A DNA stretch of 15,456 nt from Candidatus Latescibacterota bacterium. Its GTDB lineage: Bacteria; Latescibacterota; UBA2968; UBA8231. Each line of letters begins with the position of its first letter. The stretch's first letter is position 1. Under the pieces are notes generated by a model. That model did not search any database. It saw only the letters and a program-made list of their open reading frames with translations, and was not told the DNA's origin. Below, one piece after another: positions 1 to 7,038 of this stretch. The DNA is taken from contig DPVW01000472.1 in NCBI GenBank assembly GCA_003529325.1, positions 1-15,456 of the forward strand, read 5' to 3'. A program made the translations under genes and the position numbers.

Positions 1-1
1 G

Positions 2-298
2 TTGCTGCCATTCATGCCCTGGTCGACTCTGGCAGCACAATTCGACGTGGTATCGGTTGCTGGCTGGGGCGCCGTTCTTTTTCTTGGTCTGGGTTGCTCG
101 GGTATAGCGTACCTCTGTTGGTATGCCTCTCTTGCCAGAGCCTAGGCGTCATCTGTGGCGGCGCTGTTGTATCTGGAGCCACTGGTTACCCAGGCGGGCG
201 GTGTGGTGCTGCTCGACGAGGGAATTGGGGCCAGTACTGTGGGCGGCGGGCTGCTCGTATTCGCCGGTGTCTACCTCGTGCAGAAGAAGGGGACATGA
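2..298 (+). pseudogene. DMT/EamA-family transporter, 3' fragment with in-frame amber stop
   Basis: The frame starting at base 2 encodes the last two or three membrane segments of an EamA-type (drug/metabolite transporter) permease. A hydrophobic stretch ending in AYLCWYASLARA is followed by ASSVAALLYLEPLVTQAG and a last helix ending VYLVQKKGT, then TGA at 296-298. That order (GIAY-W..AL, then AALLYLEP, then a final helix with a basic tail) is typical of the second EamA domain. A TAG at 143-145 interrupts the frame at a position that is usually Glu in this motif, so a single G-to-T change (GAG to TAG) would explain it. Either the gene is inactivated, the amber is suppressed, or there is a base error. 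The 5' part lies outside the window. The substrate cannot be told. Confidence 0.75.
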
Positions 299-427
299 CG
301 AGACGCCATGGATGCCGAGCGGCGGCGGAGAGAACCCGTTACAATCAGGATGAAGTATGGATGCGGCGGTGGTGGAGTTGGGGATGAACGCTTGGCGCAG
401 CTCGTGCTGCAATGGGAGGATGGTTGA
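299..427 (+). other. Short spacer upstream of the HAD gene, with two tiny unverified ORFs
   Basis: These 129 bases hold no recognisable gene. Two overlapping tiny frames exist. One is an ATG at 295 overlapping the transporter stop (ATGA), 30 codons, ending at 387, with AGAAGGGG just upstream. The other is an ATG at 308, 39 codons, ending in a TGA at 425-427 that directly abuts the GTG start at 428. Neither product resembles a known family; the first is rich in Arg and Trp. TACAAT at 340-345 is a -10-like hexamer, but no matching -35 is visible. I see no terminator-like hairpin, so the downstream operon could be read through from the transporter gene. Confidence 0.3.
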
Positions 428-1063
428 GTGTTCGCATACGGTATGAAAGAGGTGGACGCGTGGCTCTTCGATCTGGGCAACGTCGTCATCGGCATCGACT
501 TCGACCTGGCCCTGGCATCCTGGGCGGCGGTGGCGGGCAAGAATCTGGACGATCTGCGCAACCGCTTTCACTTCGACACGTCCTACGAGCGTCACGAACG
601 AGGCCAGATCGAGGCGGAGAAGTTTTTCGACAGCCTGCGGTCCATGCTCGATATCGACCTCACAAACGACCAGTTCGCCGCCGGCTGGAATGCCATCTAC
701 ACCGGGCCCATTGCGGCCGTCATCGATTTATTTCCGTCTTTGGCCAACAGCCGATCGCTGTATGCCTTCACCAATACGAATGTCACCCACCACCTCGCCT
801 GGTCGACGATCTATCGTCAGGAGCTACAGCCCTTCGAGCGCATCTTTCTCTCCTGCGAAATGGGGGTTCGAAAACCGGAGGCGGCAGCATTCACCGCCGT
901 AGCCCGGCAGATCGACGTGCCACTGGAGCGCATCCTGTTTTTTGACGACACCCAAGAGAATGTCGTCGGCGCCCGCGCTGTCGGCATGCAGGCCGTCTGG
1001 GTTCGGTCGCCGGCGGATGTGATCGACGCGGTGACGCCGTATCTGCAAGCGGGGCAGCGATGA
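428..1063 (+). CDS. HAD-superfamily phosphatase, YihX-like
   Basis: This 211-residue protein is a haloacid dehalogenase-type hydrolase closest in layout to E. coli YihX, an alpha-D-glucose-1-phosphate phosphatase. Motif I is WLFDLGNV with the presumed Asp nucleophile D15; the next residues IGIDFDLALASW match the YihX pattern. Motif II is FTNTN (T115), motif III has K149 in GVRKPE, and motif IV is FFDD (D173, D174). Length is normal for the family. The GTG start at 428 is chosen because GGGAGGA at 414-420 lies seven bases upstream; an ATG at 443 is the alternative and has no ribosome site. It has no signal peptide, so it acts in the cytoplasm. Its stop overlaps the next start (ATGA, 1060-1063). 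A sugar phosphate substrate is inferred from family and neighbours. Confidence 0.88.
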   Translation: MFAYGMKEVDAWLFDLGNVVIGIDFDLALASWAAVAGKNLDDLRNRFHFDTSYERHERGQIEAEKFFDSLRSMLDIDLTNDQFAAGWNAIYTGPIAAVIDLFPSLANSRSLYAFTNTNVTHHLAWSTIYRQELQPFERIFLSCEMGVRKPEAAAFTAVARQIDVPLERILFFDDTQENVVGARAVGMQAVWVRSPADVIDAVTPYLQAGQR

Positions 1064-2160
1064 CGGCCTTGCGGCCCCTTCTGGTGCGCGCCGTGGGCGT
1101 CGGTTCTGCCCTGCTGCTGGCTGCTTGTGTCGCCCCCGCCGATCGACCACGCGCAAACAGTAAGTCCCCTTTCGCCGGCGAAAGGGACAAGGAGGTGGTG
1201 TGCGTCGTCGAAAGATTGCCGAACTACATCACCCATCTCACCGCTGTCGCCGGTCTGCCCTGGCGTACACCCTATGCCGACACCTATGGTCACACCGTCG
1301 ATGTCGAGTCTCATCAGGTCCTGCAGTTGCACGCACCGATGCTGCAATGGGGGCACGGCGTTACCGGAGATCTGGCGCCGTTCTTCGTGCTACTTCCGGC
1401 CTATCTGCCGTTGAGTGACGAGTTCGACCTGTTCGAATACATGCGTGCCGTCGATACGGCGATGGGCTCGCAAAGCTACGACAGCATCGGCCAACTCTAT
1501 CCGCGAGCGCAGGCCCGACTCTCATGGTGGTTGTTCGACTTTGAGGGCTTTTTCTATAGTCGGGCGCAGATTTATGAGACCTATCTGCGCGCGGTGCGCC
1601 AGCTCGTACATGTCTTTGAGCACAACTACCAGAAGTGGGACGAAGAGGTCTGGCACCATGTCGAACTGGATCTCGATCTCACGGCTGAGGAACTGAATGC
1701 TGATCTGTGGTCGCTGGATCTGCTCGATACGTGGGAGCGTCTGACGGGGCAACGCTTCCGTGGGGATCGATACGAGGTCGTGCTGTCGGTGGCACCGGCG
1801 GGAACGGGGATCACAAGTCTCGGCTACCACCGATCTCTGCTGGCAACCGACATGGATCGCGAACGCATGCTAGGGCTCATTGTGCACGAAGTGGGGACAC
1901 ACCTGCTTGTCGACCTATTTCGAGAGATGTCCGACCGCGACTTCTCGCAAGGGGAGGGGGATTGGACGACCTATGCCGCCTACGCCGGTCTCACCGCCCA
2001 CTACACACGGCAGATCCTGCCAGAATTCGAGACGGAGATCGAGAATGACGTCGAACGCTTCGCTGGTATTTTCCGCCAGCTCGCGGACGACGAGCCCAGC
2101 GCCGATGCGCACAGACTGATGGAGCGCGCCCTCGCGGAGCAGCGAGCCGGGCGTTGGTGA
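1060..2160 (+). CDS. Lipoprotein with HExxxH putative metallopeptidase motif
   Basis: This 366-residue protein begins with a type II signal peptide: two Arg, a hydrophobic core and the lipobox LLAAC with Cys23 as the lipid site. A linker to about residue 45 follows, then a largely helical, aromatic-rich domain. Near the C-terminus, LGLIVHEVGTHLL places H276, E277 and H281 in an HExxxH pattern, and about 18 residues later QGEGDWTTYAAY supplies E299 as a possible third zinc ligand. HExxxH plus a downstream Glu is the arrangement of the MATCAP/DUF1704 family (bacterial QEGLA-motif proteins), but the rest is not clearly that family, so the link is tentative. It overlaps the HAD gene by four bases and leads into the glycoside-hydrolase-like gene. 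A role as a membrane-anchored hydrolase or maturation protease is inference. Confidence 0.72.
   Translation: MTALRPLLVRAVGVGSALLLAACVAPADRPRANSKSPFAGERDKEVVCVVERLPNYITHLTAVAGLPWRTPYADTYGHTVDVESHQVLQLHAPMLQWGHGVTGDLAPFFVLLPAYLPLSDEFDLFEYMRAVDTAMGSQSYDSIGQLYPRAQARLSWWLFDFEGFFYSRAQIYETYLRAVRQLVHVFEHNYQKWDEEVWHHVELDLDLTAEELNADLWSLDLLDTWERLTGQRFRGDRYEVVLSVAPAGTGITSLGYHRSLLATDMDRERMLGLIVHEVGTHLLVDLFREMSDRDFSQGEGDWTTYAAYAGLTAHYTRQILPEFETEIENDVERFAGIFRQLADDEPSADAHRLMERALAEQRAGRW
1167..1186. repeat. Perfect 20-bp palindrome inside the lipoprotein gene
   Basis: The arms CCCTTTCGCC and GGCGAAAGGG are exact reverse complements with no loop. With one bulged C at 1166 the pairing extends to GTCCC/GGGAC. 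It lies in codons for about residues 36-43, in the linker just after the lipobox, where protein constraint is low. It could be a protein-binding site, a small inserted repeat, or an RNA structure near the 5' end of this cistron. Function unknown. Confidence 0.6.
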
Positions 2161-3590
2161 GAACACGCACAAAATGGTGCCTGCTATCCATGCTAACAGG
2201 AGTCATGCTGATGACGACAACAGCACGAGGGGATGAGGGCGCGGGCGCGTCAGAGAATCGCATCCAACCGTGGACAAAGAATCCGAGATTCTGGCAGTTC
2301 CGCGGTGAACCGGTCTGGTTGCTGGGCGGTTCGGTGAAGGACAACCTATTCCAGATTCCGGACTTGCAGACCCAGTTGGATCTGCTCGTGTCGGTGGGCG
2401 GCAACTACATCCGCAATACGATGTCCGATCGGCCGGACCAGGGATTCGAAATCAAGGCTTTCGCGCAGACGGAGGAGGGTCGATACGACCTGACAGTCTG
2501 GAAGGAGGCGTATTGGCAGCGCTTCGAGAGCCTGCTGCAACTGACATCGGCTCGCGACATCATCGTTCAGATCGAGTTGTGGGATCGTTTCGATCACAGT
2601 CAGGGCAACTGGGAATCCGATCCTTTCAATCCGACCAACAATGTGAACTACAGCGAAGAGGAATCGGGGTTGGCTGCCGAATACCCACAGCATCCGGGTG
2701 GCAACAAGCAGCCTTTCTTTTACACGGTACCGGAGCTGGCGGACAATCAGGTCGTGCTGGCTTTTCAGCGGGCCTTCATCGACAAGGTGCTGTCCTACTC
2801 GTTGCGCTTCGATAATGTCCTGTATTGCATGGACAACGAGACCTCTGGGGACCCTGCCTGGGGGCGTTATTGGGCAGAACATGTCAGGCAGCGCGCCGCA
2901 GAGGCAGGGGTGCGTGTCGAGTTGACACAGATGTGGGACCAGTGGGATGTGAGTCACGAGACGCACCGGCCCACATTCGACCACCCGGAGCTCTACAGCT
3001 TCGTCGACATAGCTCAGAACTCGCATAACCCGGGCCAACTCAACTGGGAGCGGGCGCAGTGGGTGCGTGCCTATCTGTCGTCGCAACCACGGCCGATGAA
3101 CTCGACAAAGATCTACGGCGCCGACACCTCAAAGTGGACGGACCGGGGTGTCGATGCAGAGCACGGCGAACAGACATTCTGGCGCAATCTGATCGGCGGC
3201 TTTGCTTCCAGTCGATTCCACCGACCCCCATCCGGTCTCGGCCTCGGCACCGTCGCCCAGGCAAATCTGCGCAGCGCCCGCATGCTGCAGCAGCACTTCG
3301 ATGTGTTGCACGCAGTGCCGGATTCCGACATGGCTCTGCTAAGGGATCGCACTGACAACGAGGCCTACGTAACGCGCGTGCCACAGCGACAGTTTGCCGT
3401 CTACTTTCCCGATGGCGGCGACGTCCGACTCGATGTGAGCGATGTGGAGAGGACGGAGTCGCTCACCGTTATCGCTCTCGACATCGGTGCCAGCCGTTGG
3501 CTGGAACCAGCCTCCGTCCCGGTCGACGACGCCGGCTTGCTGCAACTCACGTCCCCACCGGGCCCCCATGTTGTGCTGGTCACTCAATGA
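2157..3590 (+). CDS. Secreted TIM-barrel glycoside-hydrolase-like protein with C-terminal beta domain
   Basis: This 477-residue protein starts with an n-region VRTRTKW, a hydrophobic core and a likely cleavage near TTTARG, so it is exported. The mature part opens with NPRFWQFRGEPVWLLGGS, the usual opening of DUF4038/apiosidase-like and related putative glycoside hydrolases. It continues through NYIRNT, VQIELWDRFD and YCMDNETSG, where E228 could be the acid/base Glu of a GH-A-type barrel, then TKIYGAD and FHRPPSGLGLG. The last ~75 residues look like the beta-sandwich domain often found at this place (Collagen_bind_2-like). An obvious Glu nucleophile is missing where TKIYGAD stands, so the catalytic role is unproven. 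The GTG at 2157 overlaps the previous stop (GTGA); a TTG one codon earlier is possible. It runs into the sulfatase by ATGA. Confidence 0.75.
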   Translation: MRTRTKWCLLSMLTGVMLMTTTARGDEGAGASENRIQPWTKNPRFWQFRGEPVWLLGGSVKDNLFQIPDLQTQLDLLVSVGGNYIRNTMSDRPDQGFEIKAFAQTEEGRYDLTVWKEAYWQRFESLLQLTSARDIIVQIELWDRFDHSQGNWESDPFNPTNNVNYSEEESGLAAEYPQHPGGNKQPFFYTVPELADNQVVLAFQRAFIDKVLSYSLRFDNVLYCMDNETSGDPAWGRYWAEHVRQRAAEAGVRVELTQMWDQWDVSHETHRPTFDHPELYSFVDIAQNSHNPGQLNWERAQWVRAYLSSQPRPMNSTKIYGADTSKWTDRGVDAEHGEQTFWRNLIGGFASSRFHRPPSGLGLGTVAQANLRSARMLQQHFDVLHAVPDSDMALLRDRTDNEAYVTRVPQRQFAVYFPDGGDVRLDVSDVERTESLTVIALDIGASRWLEPASVPVDDAGLLQLTSPPGPHVVLVTQ

Positions 3591-5206
3591 AAAGCCGCCC
3601 GAATATCCTGTGGATCTCGTTGGAGGATACCAGTCCCCGCTTCGGTTGTTACGGCGACGAGGTGGCGCGGACGCCGAATATCGACCGCCTCGCTGCCGCG
3701 GGTTGCATCTATCCCAGAGCCTTCTCCGTGGCGGGGGTCTGCGCGCCAAGCCGTTCGGCGATCATCACGGGCATGTATCCCACCTCGATCGGCACCCATC
3801 ACATGCGCACAACGCACACGGTGGATCCGAACCGACCCTTGCCGTATTCGGCCTGTCCACCACCGCACGTGAAGTGTTTCACCGAATATCTGCGCGGCGC
3901 CGACTACTACTGCACGAACAACGCCAAGACCGATTACCAGTTCACACCGCCATTCACGGCGTGGGACGAGTTGGGTACCAACGCCCACTGGCGGAATCGC
4001 CCACAGGGCACGCCCTTTTTTGCCGTCTTCAACCCGACGATGACGCACGAAAGTGGCATGTGGGAGGAAAAGCACGTAGATCAACCGCCCCGCACGGATG
4101 TTGCCGCCGTGGAGTTGCCACCCTACCTGCCGGACACAGAACCATGTCGTCGGGCCCTGGCCCACCATTATGACAACCTCGAAGAGGCAGACGGGCGTGT
4201 CGGCGAGTTGCTCGACCAACTCGATGCGGACGGACTCGCCGAGAATACCATCGTCATACTGTGGAGTGACCACGGCGAGGGTTTACCACGCGCCAAACGC
4301 TGGCCGTATGATGCGGGCATCCGTATTCCACTCATCGTGCGTTGGCCGGGGCGCGTGGATCCAGGCTCCATCGACGAACGCCTGGTGAGTCTCATCGATC
4401 TGGGGCCGACGATGTTGTCCATTACCGGCAGTCTGCGGCCCCAGCATCTGCAGGGACAACCCTTCCTGGGTCCTGACGCCGAACCGAGGCAGTACATCTT
4501 TGCAACACGCGACCGACACGACGAATTCTACGATCGTGTGCGCGCCGTGCGGGACCAGCGTTACAAGTACCTGCGCCACTACCACCCCGAGCAACCGTAT
4601 CTGCCCTGGAATCCGTATCGCAATCGACATCCGGTCATGCAGGAGATGTGGCGTCTGTATCGGCAGGACGCCCTCGAAGGTGCACAGCGGCTGTTGTTCG
4701 ATTCGCCACGGCCACCGGAGGAACTGTATGACACGCAGGCGGATCCCTTCGAGATGATCAACCTCGCCGACGATCCAGCCTATCGTCGAGTTCTGGCGCG
4801 GCTGCGTGGCGCCCTGGATGAATGGCAGACCGATGTCGGCGATCTGGGTGACATGGCAGAGGAGGAGATGGTGTACCGCTGGTGGCCCCAAGGCGTGCAG
4901 CCGCAGACGGCGATGGTTGGTTTTGTGCCATTCGCGGCGCAATCAGCGGGACTCGAGCTGTCGCGAGGTGGGTCATTTGACGGGCCGTGTCGGCTGCAAC
5001 TGCACTGTCCGACGCAGGGCGCCTCCATGACCTACACCTTCGACGCGGGACAGAATGTGCGCTGGCGGTTGTATACGGGTCCCATCGAATTGCCACGAGG
5101 AACCACGACTGTGCGAGCCCGTGCCGTGCGTATCGGTTATCTGGACAGCACCGAGTCGGAGGGTGACTTCACGGTTCGGTCATCGGATCCGGGGGCGGTG
5201 GGATGA
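3587..5206 (+). CDS. Sulfatase (formylglycine type) with C-terminal chitobiase-like domain
   Basis: This 539-residue arylsulfatase-family enzyme begins RPNILWISLED (metal-ligand region D14) and carries the sulfatase signature CAPSR with Cys52, the residue converted to formylglycine, followed by SAIITGMYPT. Further markers are TPNIDRLAAAG, WSDHGEG (D228, H229) and RIPLIVRWPGRV. After about residue 460 comes a beta-rich segment (GGSFDGPC, TYTFDAG, ELPRGTTTVRARA) like the C-terminal domain of chitobiase/hexosaminidase. The ATG at 3587 overlaps the preceding stop by four bases and gives the usual N-terminus; the frame is open 90 bases further upstream, but that part has no family character. There is no signal peptide, which is odd beside an exported partner. 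It presumably removes sulfate from a sugar ester. The 3' end overlaps the convergent Bax-like gene by 38 bases. Confidence 0.92.
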   Translation: MKSRPNILWISLEDTSPRFGCYGDEVARTPNIDRLAAAGCIYPRAFSVAGVCAPSRSAIITGMYPTSIGTHHMRTTHTVDPNRPLPYSACPPPHVKCFTEYLRGADYYCTNNAKTDYQFTPPFTAWDELGTNAHWRNRPQGTPFFAVFNPTMTHESGMWEEKHVDQPPRTDVAAVELPPYLPDTEPCRRALAHHYDNLEEADGRVGELLDQLDADGLAENTIVILWSDHGEGLPRAKRWPYDAGIRIPLIVRWPGRVDPGSIDERLVSLIDLGPTMLSITGSLRPQHLQGQPFLGPDAEPRQYIFATRDRHDEFYDRVRAVRDQRYKYLRHYHPEQPYLPWNPYRNRHPVMQEMWRLYRQDALEGAQRLLFDSPRPPEELYDTQADPFEMINLADDPAYRRVLARLRGALDEWQTDVGDLGDMAEEEMVYRWWPQGVQPQTAMVGFVPFAAQSAGLELSRGGSFDGPCRLQLHCPTQGASMTYTFDAGQNVRWRLYTGPIELPRGTTTVRARAVRIGYLDSTESEGDFTVRSSDPGAVG

Positions 5207-6038
5207 GGTCGGCATTCTGGCGGATCACGTCCCGCACGCGTTGCACGTATACTTCGCGCAATTCAGAGTAGGCGGTCAGACCCGCAGCCAATTCGTGCGC
5301 GTCGAGGGGGATGCCAGCGGTGCGCTGCTGCCGGCGCAGAACTCGCCATTCGGAGTACGCCGTGTGGGTGTTGAGGTTGCGCAGATAGGAGGCAATGGAG
5401 CCGGCGGGTGTGTCGAAGTCGGCAATCTCGTGCGTTGCACCGGGGTTCCGATCCTGTGGTACGATGCCACAACCGGGGGTGAAACACCACTCGCCGTAAA
5501 TGTTGTTGCCCAGACGCGCGAAGCGGGAGCGCCCCCAACCTGATTCGATGGCGGCCTGCGCCAGGGCCAGCGCCGCGGGCACCACATCGACACGCTCACG
5601 CAGGCGGTCCAGATGCGCGGTGTCGATGGGGCCACCGTCGAGATCGAGCCGATATTCGGCAGCCAGCTGGGCGAGCTCGTCGATTTGCTCAGCCGACAGG
5701 TCCTCTTTTCTGTCGTGGCGTTGTCGCACCAGCTGCAGGCGTTGACGTTGCGCACGGATGCGGTCGTTTGCCACCAACACCATGGAATGGAGATAGGCAT
5801 AGAACGTGCGCTTCAGTGTTGGCACATCGGAGATGGCGGAAAAATCAGGCAGGGGCGGTGCGGCTGTGGGCGCTGGAGGCTTTTGCTGCGTCGCTTGCGC
5901 CGACTGCGCCACGGCTTGCGGCACCGTTGCTGGCGCACCGACGGTCTCTGTTTCAGGCGGCGGCTGGGCACAACCGACCATGCAGAGCAGTCCCAGCAGA
6001 GGCAGGCTCAATAGTCTGTGGGTGGGGCTCATTCTCAT
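5169..6038 (-). CDS. Bax-like glucosaminidase-domain lipoprotein
   Basis: With the start at 6038 this is a 289-residue protein: a short basic n-region, the hydrophobic core LLSLPLLGLL, then CMVGC with Cys23 as probable lipid site (a weak lipobox, Met at -3). A Pro/Ala/Gln-rich linker runs to about residue 65. The C-terminal half is a glucosaminidase-fold domain like E. coli Bax: AQAAIESGWGRSRFA with the catalytic Glu at 165, then LGNNIYGEWCFTPGCGIVP and SIASYLRNLNTH. Such enzymes cut the glycan strand of peptidoglycan in the periplasm. GGGGAG lies about nine bases upstream of the chosen ATG; the ATG at 6032 is an alternative. The frame is open up to 6149, but that extension has no signal peptide. 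Its 3' end overlaps the sulfatase gene, and its 5' end overlaps the broken deacetylase gene head to head. Confidence 0.88.
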   Translation of the reverse strand: MRMSPTHRLLSLPLLGLLCMVGCAQPPPETETVGAPATVPQAVAQSAQATQQKPPAPTAAPPLPDFSAISDVPTLKRTFYAYLHSMVLVANDRIRAQRQRLQLVRQRHDRKEDLSAEQIDELAQLAAEYRLDLDGGPIDTAHLDRLRERVDVVPAALALAQAAIESGWGRSRFARLGNNIYGEWCFTPGCGIVPQDRNPGATHEIADFDTPAGSIASYLRNLNTHTAYSEWRVLRRQQRTAGIPLDAHELAAGLTAYSELREVYVQRVRDVIRQNADLIPPPPDPMTEP

Positions 6039-6882
6039 GCTCTCGCTCTCCCCGTGGTGGCACAGGAGTTCGTCTGCTTCGTCTATCACCGATTTGGGGA
6101 CGGACGTTATCCATCGACGAACATCGACGTCGACGCTTTTCGCGGCCAAATCGAGTTCCTCCGTGACGAGGGGTTCACCGTATTAACATTGAGTGACGCC
6201 CTGCAGCGACTTGATGCCGGTGACCTCGACACACCTACAGCGGTGCTCACCATCGACGATGGATACGACTCCTTTCGTACGGGCGCCATGCCCCTGTTGC
6301 AGGAATTCGGTATGCCGGCAACGCTGTTCATCAACACCGCCGGCATCGGTCGCCGTGGCATGCTCGATTGGGAGGATCTGACCCGGCTGGTCGAACAGGG
6401 CATGGAGATCGGCAATCACACGGTGTCACACGATTATTTCCTCGACCTGACCGATGCGGAGCGGCAGCAGGAATTTGCTACCGAGGTGGCGGCTGCACAA
6501 CAGACCTTTGTCGCAAATATGGGGGTAGCACCCACAGCATGCGAACCGGTTCGCCCTGCCCCGCTTTCCCATGGGTGGTCGATACGCCACAGTGGTCGGC
6601 TTCATACGCAAGGCTCGCATGCGGGCCCTGCCAGTGGTCGGCATCGATCCCGTCTCCCGCGTTCTGTCCGGCACCGAACCACCTTGGCTGACATTGCGCG
6701 TCGACCCGGCGACCGTACAACTGTCCAAGGCGAACTGTTTCGTCTCCGGAGAGCCAGCTTGCAGTCTGCTCGTCGACACCTCCACCGACACACTGTACAC
6801 GCTCACCGCCCCATCTCTGTCAGGTTCAGATTGGCACTGGTTCAGCCACGTCTGGATTCGGCCAGCACCTACCGATCGGTGA
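6018..6882 (+). pseudogene. Polysaccharide deacetylase (NodB type), internally deleted and frameshifted
   Basis: From about 6060 to 6526, frame 3 encodes a normal N-terminal half: FVCFVYHRFGDGRYPSTN, TIDDGYDSF (motif 1, Asp pair at 6255-6260) and HTVSH (motif 2 metal histidines at 6417-6431). After FVANMGVAP family likeness stops in this frame. It resumes in frame 1 at about 6529 with HANRFALPRFPMGG and continues through NCFVSGE and WHWFSHVWIRP to TGA at 6880-6882, the C-terminal part seen in this deacetylase type. The segment that should hold motif 3 (R-x-PY with AYPYGE) is missing, roughly 40-50 residues by my recollection of the family. So the gene has an out-of-frame deletion near 6526-6535 and is probably dead. 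A further shift may lie at 6040-6056, because a signal-peptide-like core (LWVGLILMLSLSP) is in frame 1 just before VVAQEF in frame 3. Confidence 0.8.
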
Positions 6883-6942
6883 CACTACGGGGCCAGCCAA
6901 CCTCGTGGGATCGAAACCTGGCACTTCCTGACGGAATTTGAC

Positions 6943-6969
6943 TTGACAGAGGTCACCTGCGCGTAGACT
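6943..6969 (+). promoter_or_regulatory. Candidate sigma-70 promoter of the ABC exporter operon
   Basis: TTGACA at 6943-6948 is a consensus -35. TAGACT at 6964-6969 is a fair -10 with a short 15-base spacer; TTGACT at 6938-6943 with a 20-base spacer is less likely. Transcription would start at about 6976, inside the inverted repeat that follows. This is the only good promoter in the AT-richer gap between the deacetylase remnant and the regulator genes. Confidence 0.6.
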
Positions 6970-6973
6970 GTAT

Positions 6974-6999
6974 CAGTGTATCAATTAACCGATACACTG
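6974..6999. promoter_or_regulatory. Inverted-repeat operator CAGTGTATC-N8-GATACACTG
   Basis: Two perfect 9-base arms separated by eight bases lie at the expected transcription start, just downstream of the -10. This is the layout of autoregulatory operators of YtrA-type GntR repressors, and such a repressor is encoded two genes downstream. Another TGTATC at 6969-6974 precedes the left arm. Binding there would block initiation, with the exported compound or a stress signal as probable inducer (inference). Confidence 0.75.
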
Positions 7000-7038
7000 C
7001 TCCAATATTGTTCATATCCAAGCGAGGAGACAGGGTTC

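Noticed and set aside
149..595. Minus-strand frame of 148 codons near the left edge
   Set aside because: It overlaps both the transporter tail and the HAD gene start and has no recognisable motif.
2346..3086. Minus-strand frame of 246 codons opposite the TIM-barrel gene
   Set aside because: Antisense shadow; no domain likeness, and the plus strand has well-placed overlaps with both neighbours.
3497..3586. N-terminal extension of the sulfatase
   Set aside because: The extra 30 residues are Arg/Pro-rich, lie wholly inside the upstream gene and do not form a signal peptide.
3584..4273. Minus-strand frame of 229 codons opposite the sulfatase
   Set aside because: Antisense of the conserved sulfatase core including the CAPSR motif; no support of its own.
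6976..7038. N-terminal extension of the small HTH protein from the GTG at 6976
   Set aside because: The GTG is inside the inverted repeat and at the predicted transcript start, with no ribosome site; the ATG at 7039 has a good one.
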